Shown here piece after piece: positions 16,844-25,100 of a stretch of DNA of 64,000 nt. The notes beneath the pieces were generated by a model, which searched no databases, had not been told where the DNA came from, and saw only the letters and a list, made by a program, of their open reading frames with translations. Position numbers and translations under genes: made by a program. The stretch is from Rhodospirillales bacterium (GTDB lineage: Bacteria > Pseudomonadota > Alphaproteobacteria > Reyranellales > Reyranellaceae). The stretch is taken from assembly GCA_016699855.1 (NCBI GenBank), contig CP064988.1, forward strand, positions 1,323,501 to 1,387,500. The letters run 5' to 3'. How positions within the stretch are numbered: the stretch's first letter is position 1; each line of letters opens with the position of its first letter.

Positions 16844-17968
16844 ATGCTGGTCGGTGTCCCCACGGAAATCAAAACGCACGAGTACCGGATTGCGCTGACA
16901 CCGGCAGGAGCTCGCGAATTGGTGCAGGCAGGCCACCAGGTCCTCGTCCAACAAGGCGCCGGCGCGGGCTCGGGCTTCACCGACCAGGAATACGTTGCTG
17001 CTGGCGCTCACCTGAAACCGACCGCGCGCACGATCTTCGACGCGGCCGACATGATCGTGAAGGTCAAGGAGCCGCTTGACGAAGAGTGCGCAATGCTCAG
17101 GCCCGGCCAAGTTCTCTTCACCTACCTGCATCTGGCGGCATCGGCGAAGCAGACAGCGCTCCTGATGCAGTCGGGCAGTGTCGCGATCGCCTATGAGACC
17201 ATCACGGATTCGGCGGGAGGCCTGCCGCTCCTGGCCCCTATGAGCGAGATTGCGGGCAAGCTCTCGATCCAGGCGGGTGCCGCTTTCCTGGAAAAGGCCC
17301 GTGGCGGAAGCGGCGTGCTTCTCGGTGGAATTGCGGGCGTGCCGCCGGGACGTGTCGTGATTATTGGCGCCGGCGTTTCCGGATCCAACGCCGCTCGCGT
17401 CGCGTTCGGCATGGGCGCAGAGGTGACCGTGCTCGACCGGTCGATCTCGAAGCTGCGGGGAATCGACGAAGCCTACGACGGACGCATCAAGACGCTCGTC
17501 GCCACACCAACCGGGATCGAGGGCGCGGTCCTTCACAGCGACATTGTCGTCGGTGCGGTGCTGGTCCCCGGAGCGCCGGCGCCGCGAGTGCTGTCCCGGC
17601 AAATTCTTCCGAAAATGCGCCCCGGCTCGGTCGTCGTCGACATCTCGATCGACCAGGGCGGATGTTTCGAGACCTCCCGCCCGACCACGCACGCAGACCC
17701 GGTGTATGTCGAGGACGGCATCATCCACTACTGCGTGACCAACATGCCGGGCGCCGTGGCGCGCTCCTCGACCATCGCACTCACGAACGCCACTCTGCCC
17801 TTCGTCCTGGCCATCGCGGATAAAGGCTGGCGGCAAGCACTGCTTTCGGACCTCAACCTCCTCGCCGGATTGAACGTGTGCGACGGCAAGCTCACCCATC
17901 CTGGGGTGGCGCATGGCCTCTCCCGGAGCACGGACTTCGTGAGCCCGGAACTCATGCTCGCGAGCTAG
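16844..17968 (+). CDS. ald: Alanine dehydrogenase
   Basis: Catalyses L-alanine + NAD to pyruvate + ammonia + NADH, reversibly. The 374-residue protein opens MLVGVPTEIKTHEYRIALTP, has YLHLAA and AYETI, then the Rossmann loop VVIIGAGVSGSNAARVAFGMGAEVTVLD near 170-200 and DISIDQGGCFETSRPTTH, HYCVTNMPGAVARSST. ATG at 16844 has AGGAG upstream; longer in-frame starts lack support. With a PhnF-type box in front, it may recycle alanine formed when pyruvate accepts the amino group of an aminophosphonate. Confidence 0.92.
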   Translation: MLVGVPTEIKTHEYRIALTPAGARELVQAGHQVLVQQGAGAGSGFTDQEYVAAGAHLKPTARTIFDAADMIVKVKEPLDEECAMLRPGQVLFTYLHLAASAKQTALLMQSGSVAIAYETITDSAGGLPLLAPMSEIAGKLSIQAGAAFLEKARGGSGVLLGGIAGVPPGRVVIIGAGVSGSNAARVAFGMGAEVTVLDRSISKLRGIDEAYDGRIKTLVATPTGIEGAVLHSDIVVGAVLVPGAPAPRVLSRQILPKMRPGSVVVDISIDQGGCFETSRPTTHADPVYVEDGIIHYCVTNMPGAVARSSTIALTNATLPFVLAIADKGWRQALLSDLNLLAGLNVCDGKLTHPGVAHGLSRSTDFVSPELMLAS

Positions 17969-17987
17969 CACGGCCCGGGAGCGCAGC

Positions 17988-19673
17988 ATGAGCCCGGCCT
18001 CGCCGATCGAGGGTGTCCTGGCACTTGCCGGCTGCATCGTCGTGCTGCTGTGGGGCATGCGCGCCGTCCGTGAGGGCATTCTCCGGGCCTGGGGAGCCGA
18101 CCTCCGCCGGGTTCTCGGACAGACCGGCGCCCGACACAGTACCGCGTTCGCGGTGGGCTTCCTGATCACGTTACTCGTGCAAAGCACGACCGCTACGTCG
18201 CTAATCGCCGCGGCGCTCGTTCGCCGTCGCATCCTGGTCCTTCCCGCTGCTCTGGCGATCGTTCTAGGGGCCGACGTCGCGGCAAGCGTGGTCGCCCAGC
18301 TCCTATCGTTGCGCTTGTCGGCTCTCTGGCCGGTCTTCTGCGTGCTGGGGTTCCTTGCCGCAAGCCGGGATCGCCAGCCCAAGGTGCGGGATGCTGGCCA
18401 GGCCCTGGTCGGCCTCGGCCTCATGCTGCTGTCGCTCCGGGTCATTGGCGAGATTTCGGTCCCGTTGCGCGCCTCGCCCTACCTGTCGTCGGTCCTGCTG
18501 TCGGTGTCGGATGAGCCGATCCTGCTCGTTCTGATCGGCGCGGTGCTTACCTGGGCCGCGCACTCGAGCTTGGCCACGATGCTCTTCATCGTCTCGTTCG
18601 CGGCAAACGGTACGCTGACGCCCGAGATCGCACTGCCCCTGGTTCTCGGAGTCAATCTTGGAGGTTCGTGGCCTGCCATCACGGCCACCTTCGGGGCAAG
18701 TGCAGAGGAGCGGCGCGTACCGCTCGGCAACCTCGTCTTCAAGCTTGCGGGCGTTGCGCTGGGATTGTCGCTGCTGCCGCCGATCAGCCGGCTCATGTCC
18801 GACGTAGCGCCGGATGTTGCCCATCAGGCGACGTTTCTCCACATCCTGTTCAATGTCGTGGTGTCAGCTGTCTTCGCACCGGCCCTCAATATAACGGCCA
18901 GGATCCTGTCCAAGCTCGTTCCGGATCCGCCCCCCGGGGACGAGGTCGGCAAGCCTCGCCATCTCCCCGCGGCCGGTAGAGCTGACTCCCTCGCGACCTC
19001 GCTCGCCGGAGCCTCCCGGGAGGCCCTGCGCATGTGCGACATCATCGAAGTCATGCTGAAGACGGCATTTGTTAACTTCGAGAACGGCAGCGAAGCGAGC
19101 GTGAAGGAGGTGCGGCGGCAGGACAAAGGGCTCGATGCGCTGCATGAGGCGGTGAAGCTCTACCTGGCGCAGTTGGCCTGGGAAGGCGCCGGCGAGGAGG
19201 AAAGCCGCCGATACGGCATCGTGATCGGCTTCGCGACCATGCTCGAGCACGTCGGCGACGTCGCGTCGCGCGGCCTCCTGCGTATCGCGCTGAAGAAGAT
19301 CCGGCGCCAGATCAGCTTCTCTGCTGCGGGATTTGCCGAACTTCAGGAACTGGAGGCTGAGGTCCTGCGCCAGCTCAGTCTCTCGACAACGCTCTTTCTC
19401 ACCGAAGACATTCGAACTGCCCGCGAGATGCTGGAGAACGAGGCCGCCTTCCGGGCCATCGAGCGCCGCACTGTCGACAATCACCTGCAACGGCTGAGCA
19501 ACCAGGTACCGGAAACACTAGACTCGAGCTCAATTCATCTCGACGTCCTGCGAGAGCTGCGCCACATCCACTCGCTGATTACGTCGACCGCTCATCCGAT
19601 CCTGGAGAAAGCAGGCGAGCTGTGCGGCACCAGGCTGAGGAAGCCGCCCTCGCCGCAAGGCCAGTTCACCTGA
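17988..19673 (+). CDS. Na/Pi cotransporter family protein with C-terminal PhoU-like domain
   Basis: 561 residues. The first about 300 form membrane segments with the repeated motif of NptA-like carriers (LLVQSTTATSLIAAALV, and again WAAHSSLATMLFIVSFAANGTL). From about 340 the protein is soluble and helical like PhoU (LKTAFVNFENGSEASVKEV, IVIGFATMLEHVGDVASRG). It lies 19 bases after the alanine dehydrogenase and is probably co-transcribed. Phosphate is the usual substrate; export of excess phosphate freed by C-P lyase, or uptake, are both possible. Confidence 0.85.
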   Translation: MSPASPIEGVLALAGCIVVLLWGMRAVREGILRAWGADLRRVLGQTGARHSTAFAVGFLITLLVQSTTATSLIAAALVRRRILVLPAALAIVLGADVAASVVAQLLSLRLSALWPVFCVLGFLAASRDRQPKVRDAGQALVGLGLMLLSLRVIGEISVPLRASPYLSSVLLSVSDEPILLVLIGAVLTWAAHSSLATMLFIVSFAANGTLTPEIALPLVLGVNLGGSWPAITATFGASAEERRVPLGNLVFKLAGVALGLSLLPPISRLMSDVAPDVAHQATFLHILFNVVVSAVFAPALNITARILSKLVPDPPPGDEVGKPRHLPAAGRADSLATSLAGASREALRMCDIIEVMLKTAFVNFENGSEASVKEVRRQDKGLDALHEAVKLYLAQLAWEGAGEEESRRYGIVIGFATMLEHVGDVASRGLLRIALKKIRRQISFSAAGFAELQELEAEVLRQLSLSTTLFLTEDIRTAREMLENEAAFRAIERRTVDNHLQRLSNQVPETLDSSSIHLDVLRELRHIHSLITSTAHPILEKAGELCGTRLRKPPSPQGQFT

Positions 19674-19704
19674 CGGCCCATCTCGACTGCTTGACTTATT
19701 AATA

Positions 19705-19722
19705 TATACGTATAGATGTCTA
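19705..19722. promoter_or_regulatory. Predicted PhnF operator before the TctC gene
   Basis: ACGTATAGATGTCT at 19708-19721 matches the other two boxes with one C-to-T change in the core. It stands in the 74-base gap before the TctC gene, about 26-43 bases upstream of its start, and would overlap its promoter. Confidence 0.5.
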
Positions 19723-19747
19723 CTTCTTCCAACTGGGAGAAGAACGC

Positions 19748-20731
19748 ATGCGCCCGCCACGCCTAGTCCGTCGTCATCTGATCAAGGGATCGGCCGCCGC
19801 TTGGGCCGTACCGGGAGCCGCCTCAGGACAGGACTCGTGGCCACGACGTCCCATCAAGCTGGTCGTGCCGTTCTCGGCTGGAGGCACCACCGACTTCGTC
19901 GCGCGGATCTTCGCGCCCCCCATGTCGGGAAAGCTTGGGCAGCAGATCGTGGTGGAGAACAAGACCGGCGCCGGGGGTACGCTGGGTGCAGATGCGGTCG
20001 CGAAAGCCTCAAACGATGGCTACACGATGGGCATAGCAACGGTCTCGACCCATGCGATCGCACCCGCCCTGATGCGCCGCCCCCCTTACCAACCCGCGGT
20101 CGACTTCACCCCGATCGCGACGATCGCGACCACGGCCATGGCGATCTTCGCCAACCCAGCGGTCGGCACGACCCTGGCCGATCTGCAGACGAAGGCGAAG
20201 AAGGACCCTGGCGCCTACTACTTCGCTTCACCGGGCAGCGGGTCGCTCGGGCATCTTGCGGGGCTTTGGTTCAACGAACTGACGGGCTGCGACCTTACAC
20301 ACGTCCCTTATCGCGGCGGCAGCCCGGCGCTCCAGGACCTGATCGCCGGCCGTGTCCAAGTTCTCTTCGACAACATCCCGACGGCCCTGCCCCAGGTGGA
20401 ATCGGGATCGGTGCGGGCGCTGGCGGTGACATCACCAGCACGTTCGGCCTCCCTTCCCTCCATCCCGACGACGGCTGAGGCGGGCTTGCCGATGTTCGAG
20501 ATCCTTAGCTGGACGATGCTTGTCGGCGCTCCGAACCTGGGCCCCGAAATCGTCGAGGCAGCGAACGCTGCTGTGAATGCCGTCATCAGCAATCCGAACG
20601 TGAAAGAACGACTCGCCCAGTCCAGCGTCGACGTTAAAGGCGGGTCCGCCAAGGAGGCCGCGAACTTCCTTAAGTCGGAACTTGCTAAATGGGCACCCAT
20701 CGCGAAGGCGTCAAAAGTCATTCTGGATTAG
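19748..20731 (+). CDS. Bug/TctC-family periplasmic substrate-binding protein
   Basis: 327 residues. A twin-arginine-like N-region (LVRRHLIKGSAAAWAVPGAASG) serves as signal peptide; the mature part starts WPRRPIKLVVPFSAGGTTDFVAR and has the family blocks VVENKTGAGGTLGADAVAKA, HVPYRGGSPALQDLIAGRV and FDNIPTALPQVESG. Such proteins bind carboxylates for TctAB carriers, but no tctA or tctB is in the window, so it is an orphan here. The upstream PhnF-type box hints at binding of a carboxylated phosphonate or sensing; that is inference. Confidence 0.88.
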   Translation: MRPPRLVRRHLIKGSAAAWAVPGAASGQDSWPRRPIKLVVPFSAGGTTDFVARIFAPPMSGKLGQQIVVENKTGAGGTLGADAVAKASNDGYTMGIATVSTHAIAPALMRRPPYQPAVDFTPIATIATTAMAIFANPAVGTTLADLQTKAKKDPGAYYFASPGSGSLGHLAGLWFNELTGCDLTHVPYRGGSPALQDLIAGRVQVLFDNIPTALPQVESGSVRALAVTSPARSASLPSIPTTAEAGLPMFEILSWTMLVGAPNLGPEIVEAANAAVNAVISNPNVKERLAQSSVDVKGGSAKEAANFLKSELAKWAPIAKASKVILD

Positions 20732-20780
20732 CGACCAAGTATGCAGGCTGGTGTTTAGCAATGGCGGCTCGCTGGGCGGC

Positions 20781-20804
20781 GACCCTGCTCACTTTTGCAG
20801 GGTC
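20781..20804. repeat. Perfect 8-bp inverted repeat after the TctC gene
   Basis: GACCCTGC, eight spacer bases TCACTTTT, then GCAGGGTC. It begins 50 bases after the TctC stop. There is no T-run on either side, so an intrinsic terminator is unlikely; it may be a protein-binding site or the end of a mobile element. Confidence 0.45.
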
Positions 20805-20858
20805 ACAGAAAGACTATTCGCCTCGATATAGCGAGACATCTTCCTCAAGGAGGCCACC

Positions 20859-21104
20859 ATGATGCAACTCATCACGAGCGACAGCCATGGCACCTGCGTT
20901 GACGAGCTAGGTGAGCCGAAGGCGATCGGCCGTTCGCTTGCGGTAGCTGGCCATCTCGATATCTCGGCTGGCAGTCTCGGTCGAATCCGTGCCGCGGGCC
21001 AACTCAAGGGCCCCCCCTTTGTGGTGCCTGGTGACCGCGTTGGCGGCCCAATCGCTCCGCTTTGCCTAACGCCGCCTGCCTCAGCCGTCGGTCAAAGACT
21101 CTGA
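20859..21104 (+). CDS. Small hypothetical protein
   Basis: 81 codons from ATG at 20859, with a strong AGGAGG ribosome site ending 6 bases upstream. The product starts MMQLITSDSHGTCVDELGEP and has DLISAG-like and PFVVPGDRVGG segments; I recognise no family. The good ribosome site is the main support; the overlapping minus-strand frame has none. Confidence 0.35.
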   Translation: MMQLITSDSHGTCVDELGEPKAIGRSLAVAGHLDISAGSLGRIRAAGQLKGPPFVVPGDRVGGPIAPLCLTPPASAVGQRL

Positions 21105-21141
21105 GTTGACGCCCCGCCGAGGGCTGCTTCTGGAGCACATC

Positions 21142-22050
21142 ATGGGGATCGAGCCCAGGTATCTGCGCACCGTCATCGCAGCAGCAGAGCACGGAAGTCT
21201 GCGGCGAGCGGCGGCAGCACTCGGCACTAAGCAATCGACACTCAGCCGCCATATCCGGCAACTGGAAAAGCAGCTGGGCGTGCAGCTGTTCGAGCGTTCG
21301 AGCGGCGGCGTGCGTGCCACAGTGACGGGTAGCGAGATCGTGCGAAGATCGCGACGTCTGCTGGAGCAGATGGATCGCATGGCATCGGTAGCTCAGTCCA
21401 CCGGTCGCGGCGAAGCTGGAGGCATCACGATCGGCACCTGCACGCCGCTTTCAGCCAACAGGTTCCGGGCGCTGCTGGCCGAATACCTCCGGGCATTCCC
21501 GGACGTCGAATTTCAAGTGGTGGAACATGCCCGTGCGAGACTGCTCGCCGGCCTAGCAATGGGGGACATCGATATCGTCGTCGTCGCCGGCGAAAGCAAG
21601 GCGCACGACGGTCCCTCGATGTTTCTATGGTCCGAACGGATCTTCGTAGCGCTTCCTGCAGGTCATCGTCTGACAGGCAACGAGACGATCTATTGGCCCG
21701 ACCTCAAGGGAGAGGCATTCCTGCTCAGTCGGCGAGACCCAGGATTAGACCTGCACGGCGTCATAGTGCAGAAGCTTGCAGCGCCCGGAGAAGCGGTGGA
21801 CGTCACATGCTGGAGTGTTGCTCATGATAGCATCCTCGCTATGCTGGAGGTACTGCAGAAAGTCAGCATCCAGTGCGAGTCCTGGACTGGCTTTGCCTGT
21901 CCCGGGGTGATCTTTCGCGCGGTGCGCGACGCCGCAGGGCCGAGCTATATCGCCTTTACCGCATGCTGGGAGCATGAAAACAGCAATCCCGCCCTCGCGC
22001 GCTTCCTCGAAATGCTACGCAAGGATCACCCTCAGACCGTAGGCAACTAA
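21142..22050 (+). CDS. LysR-family transcriptional regulator
   Basis: 302 residues. The N-terminal winged helix is YLRTVIAAAEHGSLRRAAAALGTKQSTLSRHIRQLE (shown in part), with LFERSSGGVRATVTG after it; residues 90 onward form the substrate-binding domain (TIGTCTPLSANRFRALLAEYLRAFPDVEFQV). ATG at 21142 is taken over an upstream TTG. LysR genes of this kind often sit at the trbI end of such elements. It converges on DUF2274 with stops overlapping by 4 bases. Confidence 0.88.
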   Translation: MGIEPRYLRTVIAAAEHGSLRRAAAALGTKQSTLSRHIRQLEKQLGVQLFERSSGGVRATVTGSEIVRRSRRLLEQMDRMASVAQSTGRGEAGGITIGTCTPLSANRFRALLAEYLRAFPDVEFQVVEHARARLLAGLAMGDIDIVVVAGESKAHDGPSMFLWSERIFVALPAGHRLTGNETIYWPDLKGEAFLLSRRDPGLDLHGVIVQKLAAPGEAVDVTCWSVAHDSILAMLEVLQKVSIQCESWTGFACPGVIFRAVRDAAGPSYIAFTACWEHENSNPALARFLEMLRKDHPQTVGN

Positions 22051-22295
22051 CATTCCGATCGCTCGGGCGGTGCAATGCTGTTGCGCGCTCTGCGAATCGT
22101 GGCAAAAGCCCGGTCGGTCGCCATGAAGCGCGCCAGCATCGGGACCACGAGCCTGGCGGGATCGACCGACTGGCCGGTCTCACGTCCGAGCGCCTCGGCA
22201 TAGGCGACAAGGTCACGATGAACAGGTGCCGGGACTTCAATCGCGAGCTTGACCGGCTTGTCGTCGGGGATCGCGCTGAGCTTCAGCTTGGCCAT
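22047..22295 (-). CDS. DUF2274 protein
   Basis: 82 residues, MAKLKLSAIPDDKPVKLAIEVPAPVHRDLVAYAEAL and on to LVVPMLARFMATDRAF. This small family of unknown function is regularly the last gene after trbI in alphaproteobacterial conjugative elements. The first strand resembles a ribbon-helix-helix protein. It follows trbI by 9 bases. Confidence 0.85.
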   Translation of the reverse strand: MAKLKLSAIPDDKPVKLAIEVPAPVHRDLVAYAEALGRETGQSVDPARLVVPMLARFMATDRAFATIRRARNSIAPPERSEC

Positions 22296-22304
22296 GAGTT
22301 GCCT

Positions 22305-23471
22305 CTATCCGCCATAAGGATGCAGCACGAGATCGCGGGTGACGATGACGCGGACCGGATAGCCGGGCCGGATGGTCAACGTCGGCTGGATGTTGAGATT
22401 GCGGCGAACGACCTGCTGGCCGGCTTGGTTAAGCGTGTCGCCGGTGCCACGGCGCAAGGCGCGGATGATGTCGCTGTCGTTCTGGTCTGATCCAACCTCG
22501 GTGCCGACCGCCAGGATGGTCGAGAGCAACGCTGCCTTGAACAGAGATCCCCAATGATGATCAACCCCGTCCTCGAGCCCAGCTTGCCCCGAGGCGTCTG
22601 CACCGGGCTGGCGCTCGAGCACGATCGAATAGCCATTGGGCAGGATCAGCCGTGTCCAGACCAATAGGAGACGCGACTGCCCGAATGAGACTTGGCTGTT
22701 GTAGACACCAATCAACCGAGCTCCTTGGGGAATCAGCAGCGATCGGCCGGTGGGCGTGTCGTAAACGTTCTCAGTTACCTGAGCGGCAATCTGCCCCGGA
22801 AGGTCGGAGCGTAGACCGGTGATCAGGGCCGCCGAGATGATGGCGCCGGCCTGCAGGACGTAAGGGGACGCCGGTAGCACCAGACGATCGGGACTGGTGG
22901 TGCGACGGTCGACCGGCGCGTTCAGGAACGCAAGCTTCCGATCCTGCCCGTTCTGGATGGAGGCTTCGTCGAGCGACGACGGGGCCCCTCCCCCCGATGC
23001 TCGAGCTGCTGGCCCCGCGGCCGATGCCGCCTGCGGGCGGTTGGTGGTGGCGAACAGGCGGCTGACGCGGGCCGCTTCCGTTTCCTGCGCGCGGCGCTGT
23101 ATCTCGGGATCCGGCATTGATGCAGCAGCTTGACCCTGGGCCGCCACGATCGGCCGCCCGAGATCGCCCGGCAGGGGCGGGCCGAGCGGCAGTGCGTCGC
23201 GCCGAACGCCGACATAGTCGCGGGGTAAAGCGGCAAGTCCATCGGCCACGCTGCGGCGGTCCGTCGTATAGAGCTCCTGGGGCGCGACGCCGCGTAGCCG
23301 ATCACCCTGCAAGGCCCACAGCACAGCCCCGCAAGTCACGATAGCAGCAAGCGCCGTGCCGCCGATCAGGACATTACGCGACAGGCGGGTAACGCGTGGC
23401 CCCTCCGGCCGCAGCCTGAAGGCACGTGCGGGCCCAGGGAGCGAAGAAGCAGACTGCGATTGGTCCGTCAT
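22305..23471 (-). CDS. trbI: Conjugal transfer protein TrbI (VirB10-like)
   Basis: 388 residues. One membrane segment near 35-55 (VLIGGTALAAIVTCGAVLWAL), a Pro/Ala-rich periplasmic linker with RVSRLFATTNRP, and a C-terminal VirB10 barrel: VLQAGAIISAALITGLRSDLPGQ, PQGARLIGVYNSQVSFGQSRLLLVWTRLILPNG, GSLFKAALLSTILAVGTE. It links inner and outer membrane parts of the mating pore. Its start overlaps the trbG stop by four bases. Confidence 0.93.
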   Translation of the reverse strand: MTDQSQSASSLPGPARAFRLRPEGPRVTRLSRNVLIGGTALAAIVTCGAVLWALQGDRLRGVAPQELYTTDRRSVADGLAALPRDYVGVRRDALPLGPPLPGDLGRPIVAAQGQAAASMPDPEIQRRAQETEAARVSRLFATTNRPQAASAAGPAARASGGGAPSSLDEASIQNGQDRKLAFLNAPVDRRTTSPDRLVLPASPYVLQAGAIISAALITGLRSDLPGQIAAQVTENVYDTPTGRSLLIPQGARLIGVYNSQVSFGQSRLLLVWTRLILPNGYSIVLERQPGADASGQAGLEDGVDHHWGSLFKAALLSTILAVGTEVGSDQNDSDIIRALRRGTGDTLNQAGQQVVRRNLNIQPTLTIRPGYPVRVIVTRDLVLHPYGG

Positions 23472-24421
23472 CGCGGCCTGCCGTCCGTGCGCACGATCCG
23501 GACTGTCTCCTGGCTCTCGCCGCCGAGCCGCAGCTCAGCCGCGGCGAACAGCCGGTCGACGATCAGAACGTTGCCGAATGTGCGCGAGTTGACGAGTTCC
23601 GGCTTACCGTCGGGACCGACGATGAAGAGCGGCGGCATCTCGCCCTGGACGATGCCCGGCGAGAACTCGATGTAGACCTTGCGGCCGTCGTCATAGGCGT
23701 TGACGGGCCGCCAGGGCGGTAAGTCGCCTTCGATCGCATAGCGGTAACGGCGCAGGGCGATTTCTGGGAGAACTGGCACCGGCGGCAAGGCACGGAGACT
23801 CTTGCCTCGGCTCTCGGGATAGAACCAGGCCACCGAGGGCATGTAGGGCCGGTCGTGTGCACGCAATTCGATCAGATAGGTGCGCCGGTCAGTGTTGACG
23901 ATGAGGTTGGTCTCTATAGCAGGTCGGGTCGGCTTGACCAGGATGTGCACGCGCCGCGTGTCGCCGTTGCCGCTTTCGGTATCGCCAATGATCCAGCGCA
24001 CGGTATCGCCCGCAGCGACCGGCCCCGAGCCGGTGAGCTGCTCGCCCGGCTCGAGGGCGATGTCGGTGACCTGTCCCGGAGCGACGTAGACCTGATAGAG
24101 GCCGCCTGGGCTGTAAGGGAACACCTGCACGGCGTTGAAGTAGCCCTCACGGCGCGGCTCGATGCGCGCGGCGCCATTGGCGGCCTCGACGCGAGCGATC
24201 GGCCCCTTCGCATCTGCCGCGCCCCCGCGTGAGGGTGTCCAGGGCGGCGGAACGTGCAGTGGCCGCGGCTGATGTTCAGCCGGCGCCGATGAGACGGGAA
24301 GCGGCGGCACGTTCTCGTCGTAGCTGATTTGCGGCGGCTTGGTCGATGCGCATCCGGTAGTCGCCAGCAGCGAGAGAAGTAAGGCCGGCCTCATGGCTTG
24401 CCTCTTTCTTACTTGCCTCAT
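23468..24421 (-). CDS. trbG: Conjugal transfer protein TrbG (VirB9-like)
   Basis: 317 residues. The start MRQVRKRQAMRPALLLSLLATTGCAS gives a short lipoprotein-like signal with Cys at the end. The VirB9 core shows FPYSPGGLYQVYVAPGQVTDIALEPGEQL, IIGDTESGNGDTRRVHILVKP, TNLIVNTDRRTYLIELRA and FIVGPDGKPELVNSRTFGNVLIVDRLF. ATG at 24419-24421 overlaps the trbF stop; the internal ATG at 24394 is an alternative. Outer-membrane-associated core component. Confidence 0.92.
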   Translation of the reverse strand: MRQVRKRQAMRPALLLSLLATTGCASTKPPQISYDENVPPLPVSSAPAEHQPRPLHVPPPWTPSRGGAADAKGPIARVEAANGAARIEPRREGYFNAVQVFPYSPGGLYQVYVAPGQVTDIALEPGEQLTGSGPVAAGDTVRWIIGDTESGNGDTRRVHILVKPTRPAIETNLIVNTDRRTYLIELRAHDRPYMPSVAWFYPESRGKSLRALPPVPVLPEIALRRYRYAIEGDLPPWRPVNAYDDGRKVYIEFSPGIVQGEMPPLFIVGPDGKPELVNSRTFGNVLIVDRLFAAAELRLGGESQETVRIVRTDGRPR

Positions 24422-25100
24422 TGTGCGAGCTCCTTCGACCAGTTGATGGCGTTGACGAAGACGCCGAGTGGATTCTTGCGCAGGCGATCGGCATTGCGCG
24501 GCGTCTCGATCACGATGGTGAGGATGGCGGTCCACCGCTCGGTGGCGGCAAGCTGGCCGTTTTCGTATCGGCGCTCGGTCCACGCCACCCGAAAACTTTC
24601 CGGCGACGCCCTGATGACGCTCGAGACCTCGACGGAGATCTGCATCTTGCCCAGCTTGGCGAAGGGGTCGGTGCGGCGCGCATAGTCATTGAGCGCCGCG
24701 GCACCGCGATCGGTGGTGAACTCGTAGGCGCGCAACCAGCCTTGGCGCAGCACGACCGCGTCAGACGGCAGGCCGCGCACATCCTCGATGAAACGCGCCA
24801 GATGGAAGGCGATCTGCGGATCGGTCGGCCGATAGGAAGCGTCGGCCGGCGCGATCGCCTGCGCTGGCCGAGCTTGTCGACCTGGACGACCCAGGGCGTG
24901 ATGGTGCCACGCCCCGCCTGCCAGATGAGGCCAGCGGCGAGACCGGCCGCCAGCACCAGGCAGCCGAACGCCATCAGGCGCCAGTTCTTCGCCTGAACGC
25001 GGGCAGAACCGATCCGGTCATCCCAGACCTGTGCGGCCTTCTGATAGGGCGTTTCAGGTGCGGGTGAGTGGCCGTAGCGCACGGAAGAACGCTTGAACAT
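24418..25100 (-). pseudogene. trbF: trbF (VirB8-like), frameshifted
   Basis: The first part starts at ATG 25098-25100 (MFKRSSVRYGHSPAPETPYQKAAQVWDDRIGSARVQ in outline), contains the single membrane segment LMAFGCLVLAAGLAAGLIWQAG and runs to WVVQVDKLGQ. There the frame changes; the VirB8-like periplasmic part continues in another frame as QAIAPADASYRPTDPQIAF, then FIEDVRGLPSDAVVLRQGWLR to FVNAINWSKELAQ. A single missing G near 24861-24868 explains it. Neighbours overlap normally on both sides. Either a real inactivating mutation or an assembly error. Confidence 0.85.

Noticed and set aside
16538..18445. Long minus-strand open frame of 635 codons across phnF, the alanine dehydrogenase and the Na/Pi gene
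   Set aside because: It runs antisense to three well-supported genes, is rich in Arg/His/Gly with no domain, and reflects the GC-rich third positions of the real genes.
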